Notes: a model not told the origin generated them from the letters alone. A stretch of 8,927 nucleotides of DNA from an uncultured Ruminococcus sp. (GCA_945835085.1 CAMAIG010000036.1:1-8927); one strand, 5' to 3'. Counted from the first letter of the stretch, positions 1 to 7,400 are shown. Made by a program: numbers and translations.

Positions 1-615
1 GAAAAGCGGCTCAACTCCATAAGCTACATCATTGCCTCCGCAAAGGCTGCAAAGGCAATGGGTGCAAAGCGGATAGTTATCCACAGCGGCTCCTGTGCAA
101 AAATAAGCCGCACAGAAGCCTTAGAGCTTGCAAAGGACACTATGAAAAAAGCCCGTCAGGCGCTTATTTCCGAGGGATTGGAGGATATTATCTGCTGCCC
201 AGAAACCATGGGCAAGGTAAATCAGCTTGGCACACTTGAAGAAGTCATCGAGATATGCAGAGTCGATGACACATTCCTGCCAACGGTGGATTTCGGTCAC
301 TTAAACGCCCGCTCCTTTGGGGGCATAAAAACCAAGGAGGACTATGCAAGGCTCCTTGATATGCTTGAAAACGGTCTGGGAAGGGACAGAGCTTCGGTTT
401 TCCACAGCCATTTCTCAAAGATAGAGTTTACCGTTCCGGGGGGCGAAAAGCGTCACCTGACCTTTGAGCATAACGAGGGCTTCGGTCCCGACTATGAGCC
501 GCTGATGGAGCTTATTGCAAAGCGGGGCTGGTCACCTGTTTTCATCTGCGAAAGTGCGGGAACGCAGACAGAGGACGCAAAAGCAATGCAGGATAATTAC
601 TTACGCTGTTTCTAA
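1..615 (+). CDS. Endonuclease IV-like TIM-barrel protein (AP endonuclease family 2), 5' truncated by window edge
   Basis: The reading frame is open from base 1 to the TAA at 613-615, giving 204 visible residues; the N-terminal part lies upstream. The protein looks like the xylose isomerase-like TIM-barrel/AP endonuclease 2 family, whose founding member, endonuclease IV (Nfo), cuts DNA at abasic sites using three metal ions. Residues that line up by eye with Nfo metal ligands, numbered from the first codon here, are His28 in IHSGS, Glu68 in CPETMGK, Asp97 and His100 in DFGH, His135 and His137 in FHSHFSK, His152 in EKRHLTF, and Glu184 in ICESAG. The usual DRH motif reads KRH here, so one ligand appears changed. 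I recall the ETMGK, HFSKIE and EKRHLTF signatures from a Firmicutes subgroup annotated only as TIM barrel protein, so DNA repair is plausible but another sugar-phosphate or phosphodiester substrate is possible. It shares a transcription unit with the membrane protein 12 bases downstream. Confidence 0.85.
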   Translation, partial: EKRLNSISYIIASAKAAKAMGAKRIVIHSGSCAKISRTEALELAKDTMKKARQALISEGLEDIICCPETMGKVNQLGTLEEVIEICRVDDTFLPTVDFGHLNARSFGGIKTKEDYARLLDMLENGLGRDRASVFHSHFSKIEFTVPGGEKRHLTFEHNEGFGPDYEPLMELIAKRGWSPVFICESAGTQTEDAKAMQDNYLRCF

Positions 616-619
616 GGAG
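614..619 (+). promoter_or_regulatory. Ribosome binding site AAGGAG overlapping the upstream stop codon
   Basis: AAGGAG lies 8 bases before the TTG at 628 and shares its first two bases with the TAA stop of the preceding gene. This decides the start of the membrane protein as TTG at 628, since no ATG is placed correctly. The arrangement suggests translational coupling of the two genes. Confidence 0.8.
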
Positions 620-627
620 CTGTTTTT

Positions 628-1284
628 TTGAATAAGCCGGAATTATTCAGAAGATACCTGATATTCATTTCGGGACTGTTTTTCACAGGCATCGGAGTGG
701 CATTCACAAAGCACGGCGATCTGGGAGTTTCGCCCATTTCCTCGGTGGCTAATGTAATGAGCATGAAATTTCCCGCAATAAGCCTGGGCAGCTGGCTCAT
801 AATCTGGAACTGTGTGCTGATAATCGGTCAGATAGTTATTCTTCGCAGAGATTTTAAGCTGTTTCAGCTTCTGCAGGTGCCCCTTTCCTTTTTATTCGGA
901 GTGTTTACGGACATCGGAATGAAAATGGTGTCTGTTATTGAGGTGCATAGTTATTTTACAAGGCTTCTGATGCTTTTTATCGGGATAATCTTCCTTGCCT
1001 TCGGGATAAGCGTTTCCGTTATCCCCGATGTTATCATGAATTCGGGTGAGGCTCTCGTAAAAGCCATTTCGGACAAGACCCACAGGGAATTCGGCTATGT
1101 TAAGGTTGGGTTTGATGTTTTCTGCGTTATAGCGGCAATCGCTCTGTCCATGATATTTTTCGACGGAAAAATACTCGGAACAAGAGAGGGAACAATAATT
1201 TCTGCCCTTTCCACGGGGATAGTTATAAAATTTATCACAAAGCATATCCGAAGCCGTGTTGAAAGGCTTATTCACAGAAGCTGA
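628..1284 (+). CDS. YczE/YitT-like integral membrane protein (DUF6198 type)
   Basis: This is a 218-residue polytopic membrane protein. Hydrophobic segments lie at about residues 8-26, 53-73, 80-103, 110-133, 160-178 and 187-203, and the protein ends in a basic cytoplasmic-looking tail (residues 205-217). Motifs I associate with the YczE/YyaS/YitT group are LGVSPISS (32-39), PDVIMNSGEALVKAIS (133-148), FG..K..FD (155-163), and the glycine-rich GTREGTIISALSTG (184-197) before the last helix. The length matches the family's usual 200-220 residues. The start is TTG, supported by AAGGAG at 614-619. Molecular function is unknown for most of the family; transport or a membrane accessory role is assumed. 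It follows the TIM-barrel gene with 12 bases between and is likely cotranscribed, so the two products may act in one pathway. Its 3' end overlaps the convergent flippase gene by 17 bases. Confidence 0.82.
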   Translation: MNKPELFRRYLIFISGLFFTGIGVAFTKHGDLGVSPISSVANVMSMKFPAISLGSWLIIWNCVLIIGQIVILRRDFKLFQLLQVPLSFLFGVFTDIGMKMVSVIEVHSYFTRLLMLFIGIIFLAFGISVSVIPDVIMNSGEALVKAISDKTHREFGYVKVGFDVFCVIAAIALSMIFFDGKILGTREGTIISALSTGIVIKFITKHIRSRVERLIHRS

Positions 1285-2821
1285 CCGTATCACAGGCAGA
1301 TTTTTTCCTATCCGATGGAAACATTATTACAAACACCGCCGATGAAGCCAGCACAAAAATCATTACATATGCAAGGACGCCCGAATGAGCGGCGTGTGTT
1401 ATCATCACAGCAAGCCTTCCCACGATACAGCACAGCAGCGCCCTTGCAAGGGGCGAAAAAACATATCGCATGGGAGAAAAGCGAAGCCCCGATTCCCTGC
1501 ATACAACTATCATTCTTGCGATATTGCTCAGCACATTGCTGGCATAATAGGAAATGAGAATGCCGTCAAAGCCTATCCTGCCCACAAAAATTATGACGCA
1601 GGCAATTCTCACGGCATACTCGCAGAAGGAATTCACAGTGGAGAAATTCTGCCTGCCCATGCCCTTTAAAAGCCCCTCAAGGACTATCTCCAGGTAGATA
1701 AATGGGATAACGGGGGCAAGTATCACAAGGGCACGGCTCACCGTAGGGTCGGAGGGGCAAAGGAGCCGTCCTGCCTCATTTCCGCAGAAGAAAAATAGTG
1801 CCGCAATAAAAACCGAATATGAAAACGCCTTTGTAAAAGCGCCGTCTGTAAGCTGAGCAAGCCTGCTGCGGCGTTTTTTTTCGTCCTCGCATCGGTTTGC
1901 AAGGGCAGCCTCGGGGATCATCACTCCCGAAAGGCTCGTAAGCACTGCCGATGGAAAAAATACCGCAGGCATTATTATTGCTTCGAACATTCCATAGCTT
2001 GAAAGGGCATCTTCGGTGCTCAGGCTGTATTTCAGAAGCGCCGCAGGCACAAGAAGCTCATTTGCGGTGGACAGAAGCATCTGAACATATCCGCTCAGAA
2101 GAATGGGAAAGGTGCTTCTGAGATAGGAACGTGGCGTGTCGGTAAGGAGCGGAACTGTGCAGATGGGCGCTGTTCGGAAAACAACATACTCCCGCCTGAA
2201 CATTGCCCCGTAATAGATAAAGCTTGCAAATTCTCCCGCAAGAATGCTTGCGGCGGTAACTGTGTAAAAAAAGTCCGTTCCCCCGAAAAACAAAAGCCCG
2301 CCGAAAAGGCACAGCCATTTAACGGCAAATTCTATAAGATCTCCCCGCATGGGCATCTCGACCCGCCGTATGCCGTGAAAATATCCCTTGATGCATGAGC
2401 CTGCCGACGCAAAGGGAAGGCTCAGGGAAATAAGCCTTATCGCAGCGCTAAGCTCCCCGCTTTTTAAAAGCCTTTCGCCGATAAGCTCTGCCGACATAAA
2501 CGAAATGACCCCGAAGCCCACCGAAAGACACATGGAAAAGGTCAGGGAATATCTCATGATCTTTGTGAAATTGCAGTGACCCGCCCCTCTTGCTTCGGAA
2601 ACAAATCTGCTGGCTGAGGTCATGATGTTGCCGTTTGCAAGGACCATTATAAAGCTGAAAAGTGTGAAGATAAGGGACATAAGCCCCACTGCCGCCGTTC
2701 CCGCACGCTTAGACAGCACCACATTGAAAAGCATTGCCGCCGTCTGCATTGCAAGGCTCAGGAGGGTCATTTTCACGGTATCTCTTGCGATCTGCTTTGT
2801 ATATACATTTTCCACGTTCAT
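1268..2821 (-). CDS. SpoVB-like flippase of the MOP (MATE/polysaccharide export) superfamily
   Basis: This 517-residue protein has about 12-14 hydrophobic segments along its whole length, as expected for MOP-superfamily flippases such as SpoVB, MurJ and Wzx, which move lipid-linked sugars or peptidoglycan precursor across the membrane. SpoVB-like signatures are the N-terminal helix with TSASRFVSEARG (residues 68-79), GYFHGIRRVEMP (146-157), the segment GMFEAIIMPAVFFPSAVLTS (277-296) followed by IPEAALA, and EGLLKGMGRQ (382-391) before the C-terminal helices. The frame is open for 9 more codons upstream, but the ATG at 2821 has a perfect GGAGGTG 6 bases before it, so I chose that start. It is divergent from the large surface-protein gene and overlaps the membrane-protein gene tail-to-tail at 1268-1284. 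Candidate roles are a sporulation or cell-wall precursor flippase or an exopolysaccharide exporter; the sequence alone does not decide. Drug efflux (true MATE) is less likely. Confidence 0.83.
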   Translation of the reverse strand: MNVENVYTKQIARDTVKMTLLSLAMQTAAMLFNVVLSKRAGTAAVGLMSLIFTLFSFIMVLANGNIMTSASRFVSEARGAGHCNFTKIMRYSLTFSMCLSVGFGVISFMSAELIGERLLKSGELSAAIRLISLSLPFASAGSCIKGYFHGIRRVEMPMRGDLIEFAVKWLCLFGGLLFFGGTDFFYTVTAASILAGEFASFIYYGAMFRREYVVFRTAPICTVPLLTDTPRSYLRSTFPILLSGYVQMLLSTANELLVPAALLKYSLSTEDALSSYGMFEAIIMPAVFFPSAVLTSLSGVMIPEAALANRCEDEKKRRSRLAQLTDGAFTKAFSYSVFIAALFFFCGNEAGRLLCPSDPTVSRALVILAPVIPFIYLEIVLEGLLKGMGRQNFSTVNSFCEYAVRIACVIIFVGRIGFDGILISYYASNVLSNIARMIVVCRESGLRFSPMRYVFSPLARALLCCIVGRLAVMITHAAHSGVLAYVMIFVLASSAVFVIMFPSDRKKSACDTVSFCE

Positions 2822-2827
2822 TGCGTT

Positions 2828-2834
2828 CACCTCC
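2828..2834 (-). promoter_or_regulatory. Ribosome binding site GGAGGTG for the flippase gene
   Basis: On the minus strand GGAGGTG ends 6 bases before the ATG at 2821. It lies inside the upstream extension of the frame that begins at 2848, and this is why the shorter protein is preferred. I found no convincing -35/-10 pair for this gene between here and 3100; a TATAAA-like stretch near 2866-2874 lacks a good -35. Confidence 0.75.
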
Positions 2835-2991
2835 GTGGATATGGTCACTTGTCCGGATAATTATTTTATATTCGGCAGCGAGGAAAATTATTCGGTGTGA
2901 AGCCCGAGAGGAAGCTATGGTTTTATTGTCATAATGTACAAAATCGGGCGGTGAAATTTTAGCAGGATTTCCGCAAAAAATTGTATTTCTA

Positions 2992-3020
2992 TGGACATTT
3001 CCGTATTTTTTTGGTATAAT
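2992..3020 (+). promoter_or_regulatory. Sigma-A promoter with extended -10 for the fibronectin-repeat gene
   Basis: The -35 box TGGACA (2992-2997, five of six consensus bases) is separated by exactly 17 bases from a perfect -10 box TATAAT (3015-3020). A TG dinucleotide at 3012-3013 makes an extended -10. Transcription would start near 3027, giving a 5' leader of about 80 bases. A second TATAAT at 3028-3033 has no good -35. The leader contains a small hairpin (CGGAA 3066-3070 with TTCCG 3077-3081), which is too little to call a riboswitch. Confidence 0.78.
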
Positions 3021-3096
3021 GTATATGTATAATTGTGTGTTTACAGAAACTCGTTTATATATATGCGGAAAACTGCTTCCGTCCATTTTTTTAAAA

Positions 3097-3102
3097 AGGT
3101 GG
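3097..3102 (+). promoter_or_regulatory. Ribosome binding site AGGTGG for the large surface protein
   Basis: AGGTGG sits 7 bases before the ATG at 3110, downstream of the promoter at 2992-3020. This supports the far-upstream start and therefore the long N-terminal extension before the signal peptide. Later in-frame ATGs (codons 45, 54 and 78) have no comparable promoter upstream. Confidence 0.75.
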
Positions 3103-3109
3103 CTCGAAC

Positions 3110-6100
3110 ATGGATTATAAAAAACAGCGTAAAATATTAAAATCACTCAGAGAAAAGAGAAGCAACCCCCTGCTCTTTATCCCCTGCCTTATAGCAGAGC
3201 TTTTTGTAAGGATATACGGTGCGGTCTACCGTGGCATAGATATGGCATTTTCCGATGAAAAGGGCAATTTCATGGGAATTGAGCATCAGGACAAGGCGGA
3301 GGAAAAGCGCATCGCAACCGTCAGGGATTACGACCGTGAAATGGCAAGGCTTGACGCTATAGTCAACGCCGACCCCGACGACTTCTCCGAAAAGGAAAAG
3401 AAAAGGCTCCGCGGAAGGCTTCCCTACCGTCCCCTCAGAACAAGGATAGTTTCCGCTCTCCTTGCCGCTGCCTTTGCTTTCATGCAGATACCGGGGATAA
3501 CGGCTGCGGCGGCGGTTTTTTCGGGCACCTCCTATGTTCTTGAGCCAAAGGCTGACGGCAGCTACATAACCTCCGATGATACAAGTGCTGTAAAGGATAC
3601 TATCACCGAGCTTGATATGTATACAAAATATGCAGACGGCACTCATGCGGTAAAGCTCTCAAACGGTGCCTTCAATGCCTGCTACTCCCTTACTACCATA
3701 ACGCTTGGTTACTGCAGCAACAACGTAATACGCAATAATTTCCAGAATATCGCCCCCAACTCCACTGCTTTCATCAAGGCAAATACCTACGAGGATTTTG
3801 AAAATGCCCGCAATCAGCTAAGCAGCAGCTCCTCCCTTGGGGATATGACAATGCTTGAAAACATTGTATGGGATAAAAACGATCAGTTTTCAAGCGAGAT
3901 CCCCGACCCCGTCCGTAATTTTGAAGCATACAGTGCTGCCAACGGCGTTGTTCTTCAGTGGGACAGAGGAGATGACTACACCACCGGCTTCTACATCTAC
4001 TCCAAGGAAGGAAGCAAATACACGCTTATCGACGAGATATCTCCTGTCAAGGCAGGTACGACCTCAGTTTGTTCATACAGCGTTCCCAATTCCACATCAA
4101 AGAAATATTATGCTGTCCGTGCTTACCGCTCGGTATCGGCAGACTACACAGGGGACGGAAAAAATATAGCAACCGTTAAGGTAGCAAGCAAATATTTCAA
4201 CGTTTCCGATGAAAAGGTCAGCGCTCTTATTCCTAAGGAGCCTGTTATCGAAAAGGCAATGAAAAACAACAAGATATCAGTTAAGTTCAGAATGCCCACA
4301 GGCGCATCGGACCCCACATATCTTGTGCTTTTCAAAGCAAATGCGGAAGGATATCTTTATCCTGTAAAGAAATATTTCCCCTCGGATAAAAATTCGGAAG
4401 GCATTTATGTTTATGACGACCCCACACCCTTTGACGGCTCTGTCCGCAAGTACAGGGCAGTGGCATATTATGATGCATTGGGCTTATACACAAGCCTTGA
4501 CGCTTCCGATTTCGGTGAATGTCCCGACAAGAGTGATTCTCTGACTGCGGTAAGCGAATTTGCAAAATATGTTTCCGATGTCCTTTCGATAGACACGGCA
4601 ATGCTCGACTCTCCCAGAAACCCTAAGGTAAGCTACTCAGGAAACAATGCAGAGCCTTACTGGACATTCTCCTGGCTTGCTCCTCAGGGCACTGAGGATA
4701 TGACCATCACCTATACCATTTACGTTAACGGCAGAGAATACGGCATTACCGACGGTTCTCTTTCAAGGACCATACCCATTGACTCCGCACTTCTGAAGTC
4801 GCTTTCGGGTCAGGACCTTGAATTCAGCGTTATTGCTCATGCTGCGAATATGGAGGACAGTGACCCTGCATATGCCGATAAGGTGGACGTTGTCAACAAC
4901 TGCGTTCAGATAATCAGTGCCGCAGGCGGAAATCAGTCGGCAGCCATCACCTTTGAAAAGTTCGCAAACACCTCTAACTACACCATATACTACGGACCTT
5001 CGGGAGATTCGGAAAAGCTTCATATCTCCGTAACAGAAAGAGATTGCACCACTAATTCCGACGGCACACTTACATACACCATCACAGGGCTTACAAACAA
5101 TACCCTGTATGAATTCTGGATAATGTCCGATGCATACAGCTCCTACCGCTCCAAGATTGTTACAACCACTCCTGCGAACCCGCCCTCCTCGCCTATGACC
5201 GTTACCGCTACTCCCGGAAATCACAGCGGTACCATTTCCTGGGATATTGTTACCGATGAAAGCGGCAAGAAGGTCGCAGGCTACTATGTGGTTATCAAAA
5301 AGCAGGCAGGCAATCAGGTAATGGCAGAATTCGTCCCAGGCAACAACTATTTCGTTGCAACAGGGCTTGAAAACGACATATATTATTACGCCGAGGTCTA
5401 TTCCTATATCGTTATCGGAAATGACCCGCCTATATTGAGTGAGATACCGGCACGCTCGAACGACTTCATGCCTACGGTTTCCGTGGATAATATCCTGAAC
5501 GTAAGCGCCGAGGCACTGGACACCTCCATTAAGGTCACATGGAACAGCGTTAAGGACGCAACAGGCTACTGGCTTTACAGAACTGACGAAAAGGGCACTA
5601 AGCTCGGACCCATTGACATGGGCACCAAGACCACCTACGAGGATAAGAATGTCAAGAACGAGGTCTACTACACCTATTCCGTTATCGCTTACAGAGAATA
5701 TGAGGGCAAGACCTATCAGAGCGGCAGCGAAAGCTTCTCGGTGCCCACAAGGATAAGCGTTAGCGTAGGCTCGGCACAGAACCTTGCAGCTGTTGGTGCT
5801 GACGGAAAGATAACCATTACCTGGGACAAGACGGACGGTGCTGACGGATATTACGTTGAATACGCCCTTGCTGACAGCGACGAATGGGAAAGAGCGGGCG
5901 ATGTAAGCAAGCCTACCTTCACAAAAACAGGTCTTGAAAACGGCGTTGAATACAAGTTCAGGGTTATTCCTTACAAAAAGGTCAACGGCGATATCGTCAA
6001 GAGCATTTACGAGCCTACTCCCGTTTATGGACGTGCAGGCATACATCTCCCCGCCCCCGATGACTTCAACGTTACCACAGGCGACGGCGAGAACACACTT

Positions 6101-7354
6101 ACCTGGACTGCCGTTAAGGGTGCTGACGGATATGAGGTAATGGTATTAAACGCTTCGGGTGAGCCTGTGGTCATACAGACAGTATCAAAATCCCCTGCCG
6201 TACATAAAAATGTGCCCAACAAAACCGAGATAACCTATCTCGTCAGAGCATACAAATATGTTGACGAGAGCAGGATAATCGGAGATAATTCCGTAGCAAT
6301 AACCGTTACAACGGGAACCACCGTAAACGCTCCCACAGATGTAACAGCAACAGCGGGCGACGGTACAGTTACCATCAAGTGGAAAAAGGTAAACAAGGCT
6401 GACGGCTATGTGGTCTACAGCTACGATCCCGAAACCTCCACCTTTACCCCTGTGGGAATAGTAACCTCCACCTCCTTCACCCACAACGGACTTACAAACG
6501 GACGGACATACACATACATGGTATGTGCCTACAGAAACATAAACGGCGAGCCTGTTTATTCCGATTACTCCCTTTCCGTTACCGCAACCCCCAAGGGCAA
6601 GGACGACGGCAAAGACGATAACAAGGACGATAACGGCGGTGGAAATGACAACAACGGCGGCGGTGGAAACGGCGGCGGCGGCGGAAACGGCGGCGGCGGC
6701 GGAAACGGCGGCGGCGGGAATGGCGGCGGAAACGGTGACAGCAATGATAACGCCAGTGACTTCCGCATTTACATCGTCGGCACAACGCCATACGGAATGT
6801 CCAACAGCAACCTTATCTCGGCATTCACCGAAAAGGGTGCCCTTACAAGTGATATAGACGTCCGCTTCACACTTGACGAAAACGACGTTGCAACCATTCA
6901 GAATGTGCTCAACTACTACGGCGAAGGCCTTGAAAGCTTCATGATATATCCCATGAATATTGAGATATATAAGCACGAAACAATGACAAAGACCAAGCTC
7001 AATTCCGGATATTACATTACTCTTACGATACCCGTTCCGGACGAGCTTCTGCCCTATTCCTCACAGATATCGGTAGTCCATATCTCGGAAATAGAGCAGC
7101 TTGAGATACTCCCCTCAAAGCACGTTACAGTCAGCGGAGTTGACTGTATGCAGTTCACAGCAAGCAGCTTTTCTCCCTATGCATTTGTGGTTTATCTCCC
7201 CGAGGTAGGCGAGGACACAGGCTCAGGCTCCTTCGCATCGGCGGAGGGCAGCGTTGAGGTGCAGACAGAAACCTCTCCCACATATATGTGCACAAGGCTC
7301 CCCGTTCTCTATCGCAGGAGAATGCGCAACAAGGTATTCAGACGAGTTAAATAA
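3110..7354 (+). CDS. Large multi-domain fibronectin type III surface protein with BspA-like repeat and Gly/Asn linker
   Basis: This 1414-residue protein is exported and probably adhesive or carbohydrate-binding; no catalytic domain is visible. Residues 1-110 are charged with one hydrophobic stretch (20-40). Residues 106-135 look like a signal peptide or anchor: basic RPLRTR, hydrophobic core 113-130, then TAAAA. Residues 184-199 (NGAFNACYSLTTITL) form a single BspA-type leucine-rich repeat. About nine fibronectin III modules follow, near 265-359, 375-465, 500-595, 596-687, 690-790, 794-880, 884-972, 979-1069 and 1072-1161; modules 6-9 share W followed 9-10 residues later by the Y of a GY pair (W811/Y820, W905/Y914, W999/Y1009, W1091/Y1100). 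A Lys/Asp stretch (1162-1175) and Gly/Asn linker (1176-1209) lead to a C-terminal module (1217-1362) ending FSPYAFVVY, similar to modules I recall in Ruminococcus secreted proteins. The end is a basic tail (1401-1414) with no transmembrane helix before it. The gene has its own promoter and terminator and appears monocistronic. Confidence 0.85.
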   Translation: MDYKKQRKILKSLREKRSNPLLFIPCLIAELFVRIYGAVYRGIDMAFSDEKGNFMGIEHQDKAEEKRIATVRDYDREMARLDAIVNADPDDFSEKEKKRLRGRLPYRPLRTRIVSALLAAAFAFMQIPGITAAAAVFSGTSYVLEPKADGSYITSDDTSAVKDTITELDMYTKYADGTHAVKLSNGAFNACYSLTTITLGYCSNNVIRNNFQNIAPNSTAFIKANTYEDFENARNQLSSSSSLGDMTMLENIVWDKNDQFSSEIPDPVRNFEAYSAANGVVLQWDRGDDYTTGFYIYSKEGSKYTLIDEISPVKAGTTSVCSYSVPNSTSKKYYAVRAYRSVSADYTGDGKNIATVKVASKYFNVSDEKVSALIPKEPVIEKAMKNNKISVKFRMPTGASDPTYLVLFKANAEGYLYPVKKYFPSDKNSEGIYVYDDPTPFDGSVRKYRAVAYYDALGLYTSLDASDFGECPDKSDSLTAVSEFAKYVSDVLSIDTAMLDSPRNPKVSYSGNNAEPYWTFSWLAPQGTEDMTITYTIYVNGREYGITDGSLSRTIPIDSALLKSLSGQDLEFSVIAHAANMEDSDPAYADKVDVVNNCVQIISAAGGNQSAAITFEKFANTSNYTIYYGPSGDSEKLHISVTERDCTTNSDGTLTYTITGLTNNTLYEFWIMSDAYSSYRSKIVTTTPANPPSSPMTVTATPGNHSGTISWDIVTDESGKKVAGYYVVIKKQAGNQVMAEFVPGNNYFVATGLENDIYYYAEVYSYIVIGNDPPILSEIPARSNDFMPTVSVDNILNVSAEALDTSIKVTWNSVKDATGYWLYRTDEKGTKLGPIDMGTKTTYEDKNVKNEVYYTYSVIAYREYEGKTYQSGSESFSVPTRISVSVGSAQNLAAVGADGKITITWDKTDGADGYYVEYALADSDEWERAGDVSKPTFTKTGLENGVEYKFRVIPYKKVNGDIVKSIYEPTPVYGRAGIHLPAPDDFNVTTGDGENTLTWTAVKGADGYEVMVLNASGEPVVIQTVSKSPAVHKNVPNKTEITYLVRAYKYVDESRIIGDNSVAITVTTGTTVNAPTDVTATAGDGTVTIKWKKVNKADGYVVYSYDPETSTFTPVGIVTSTSFTHNGLTNGRTYTYMVCAYRNINGEPVYSDYSLSVTATPKGKDDGKDDNKDDNGGGNDNNGGGGNGGGGGNGGGGGNGGGGNGGGNGDSNDNASDFRIYIVGTTPYGMSNSNLISAFTEKGALTSDIDVRFTLDENDVATIQNVLNYYGEGLESFMIYPMNIEIYKHETMTKTKLNSGYYITLTIPVPDELLPYSSQISVVHISEIEQLEILPSKHVTVSGVDCMQFTASSFSPYAFVVYLPEVGEDTGSGSFASAEGSVEVQTETSPTYMCTRLPVLYRRRMRNKVFRRVK
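6635..6736 (+). repeat. Gly/Asn-coding GGC-rich low-complexity tract with 18-bp tandem units
   Basis: This in-frame tract encodes residues 1176-1209 of the large protein, almost only Gly and Asn. Within it three adjacent 18-bp units (6665-6682, 6683-6700, 6701-6718), each GGAAAC followed by four GGC-type triplets, are identical except for the last base of the third. It is a flexible linker between the fibronectin modules and the C-terminal module. Unit length is a multiple of three, so slippage would change linker length without breaking the frame. Confidence 0.9.
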
Positions 7355-7362
7355 CACAGCAT

Positions 7363-7400
7363 AAAAAAATCAGCAGACCATGTGGACTGCTGATTTTTTT
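7363..7400. terminator. Bidirectional rho-independent terminator after the large surface-protein gene
   Basis: It starts 8 bases after the TAA of the fibronectin gene. Seven A (7363-7369) plus TCAGCAG (7370-7376) pair with CTGCTGA (7387-7393) plus seven T (7394-7400). Inside, an A-A mismatch and CC/GG pairs close the loop ATGT. The A and T tracts make it functional in both directions, so it could also stop leftward transcripts that escape the flagellin terminator. Confidence 0.9.

Noticed and set aside
892..1293. A 133-codon minus-strand frame opposite the YczE-like gene
   Set aside because: It has no family resemblance, and the plus-strand gene has clear membrane helices and motifs.
2927..2942. 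A TTGT...ACAA near-palindrome as an operator
   Set aside because: Only the outer four bases match, and the interior is not symmetric, so chance is the likelier explanation in an AT-rich region.
3027..3109. A possible riboswitch in the leader of the surface-protein gene
   Set aside because: The leader is only about 80 bases, AT-rich, with one 5-bp hairpin, and it lacks conserved cores such as those of cyclic-di-GMP or SAM riboswitches.
4763..6046. A 427-codon open frame on the minus strand inside the large surface-protein gene
   Set aside because: It is antisense to well-conserved fibronectin modules. The translation is rich in Cys, Val and Gly without domain character, and no ribosome binding site is evident. 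It is a product of codon bias in the real gene.
6185..6976. A 263-codon minus-strand open frame opposite the Gly/Asn linker
   Set aside because: Its Ala/Val repeats are just the complement of the GGC-rich repeat; the plus-strand frame is continuous and has domain structure.
7260..7354. A frameshift removing a C-terminal transmembrane helix from the large protein
   Set aside because: Reading the other two frames by eye gives no hydrophobic helix, so the sequence does not support a simple frameshift.
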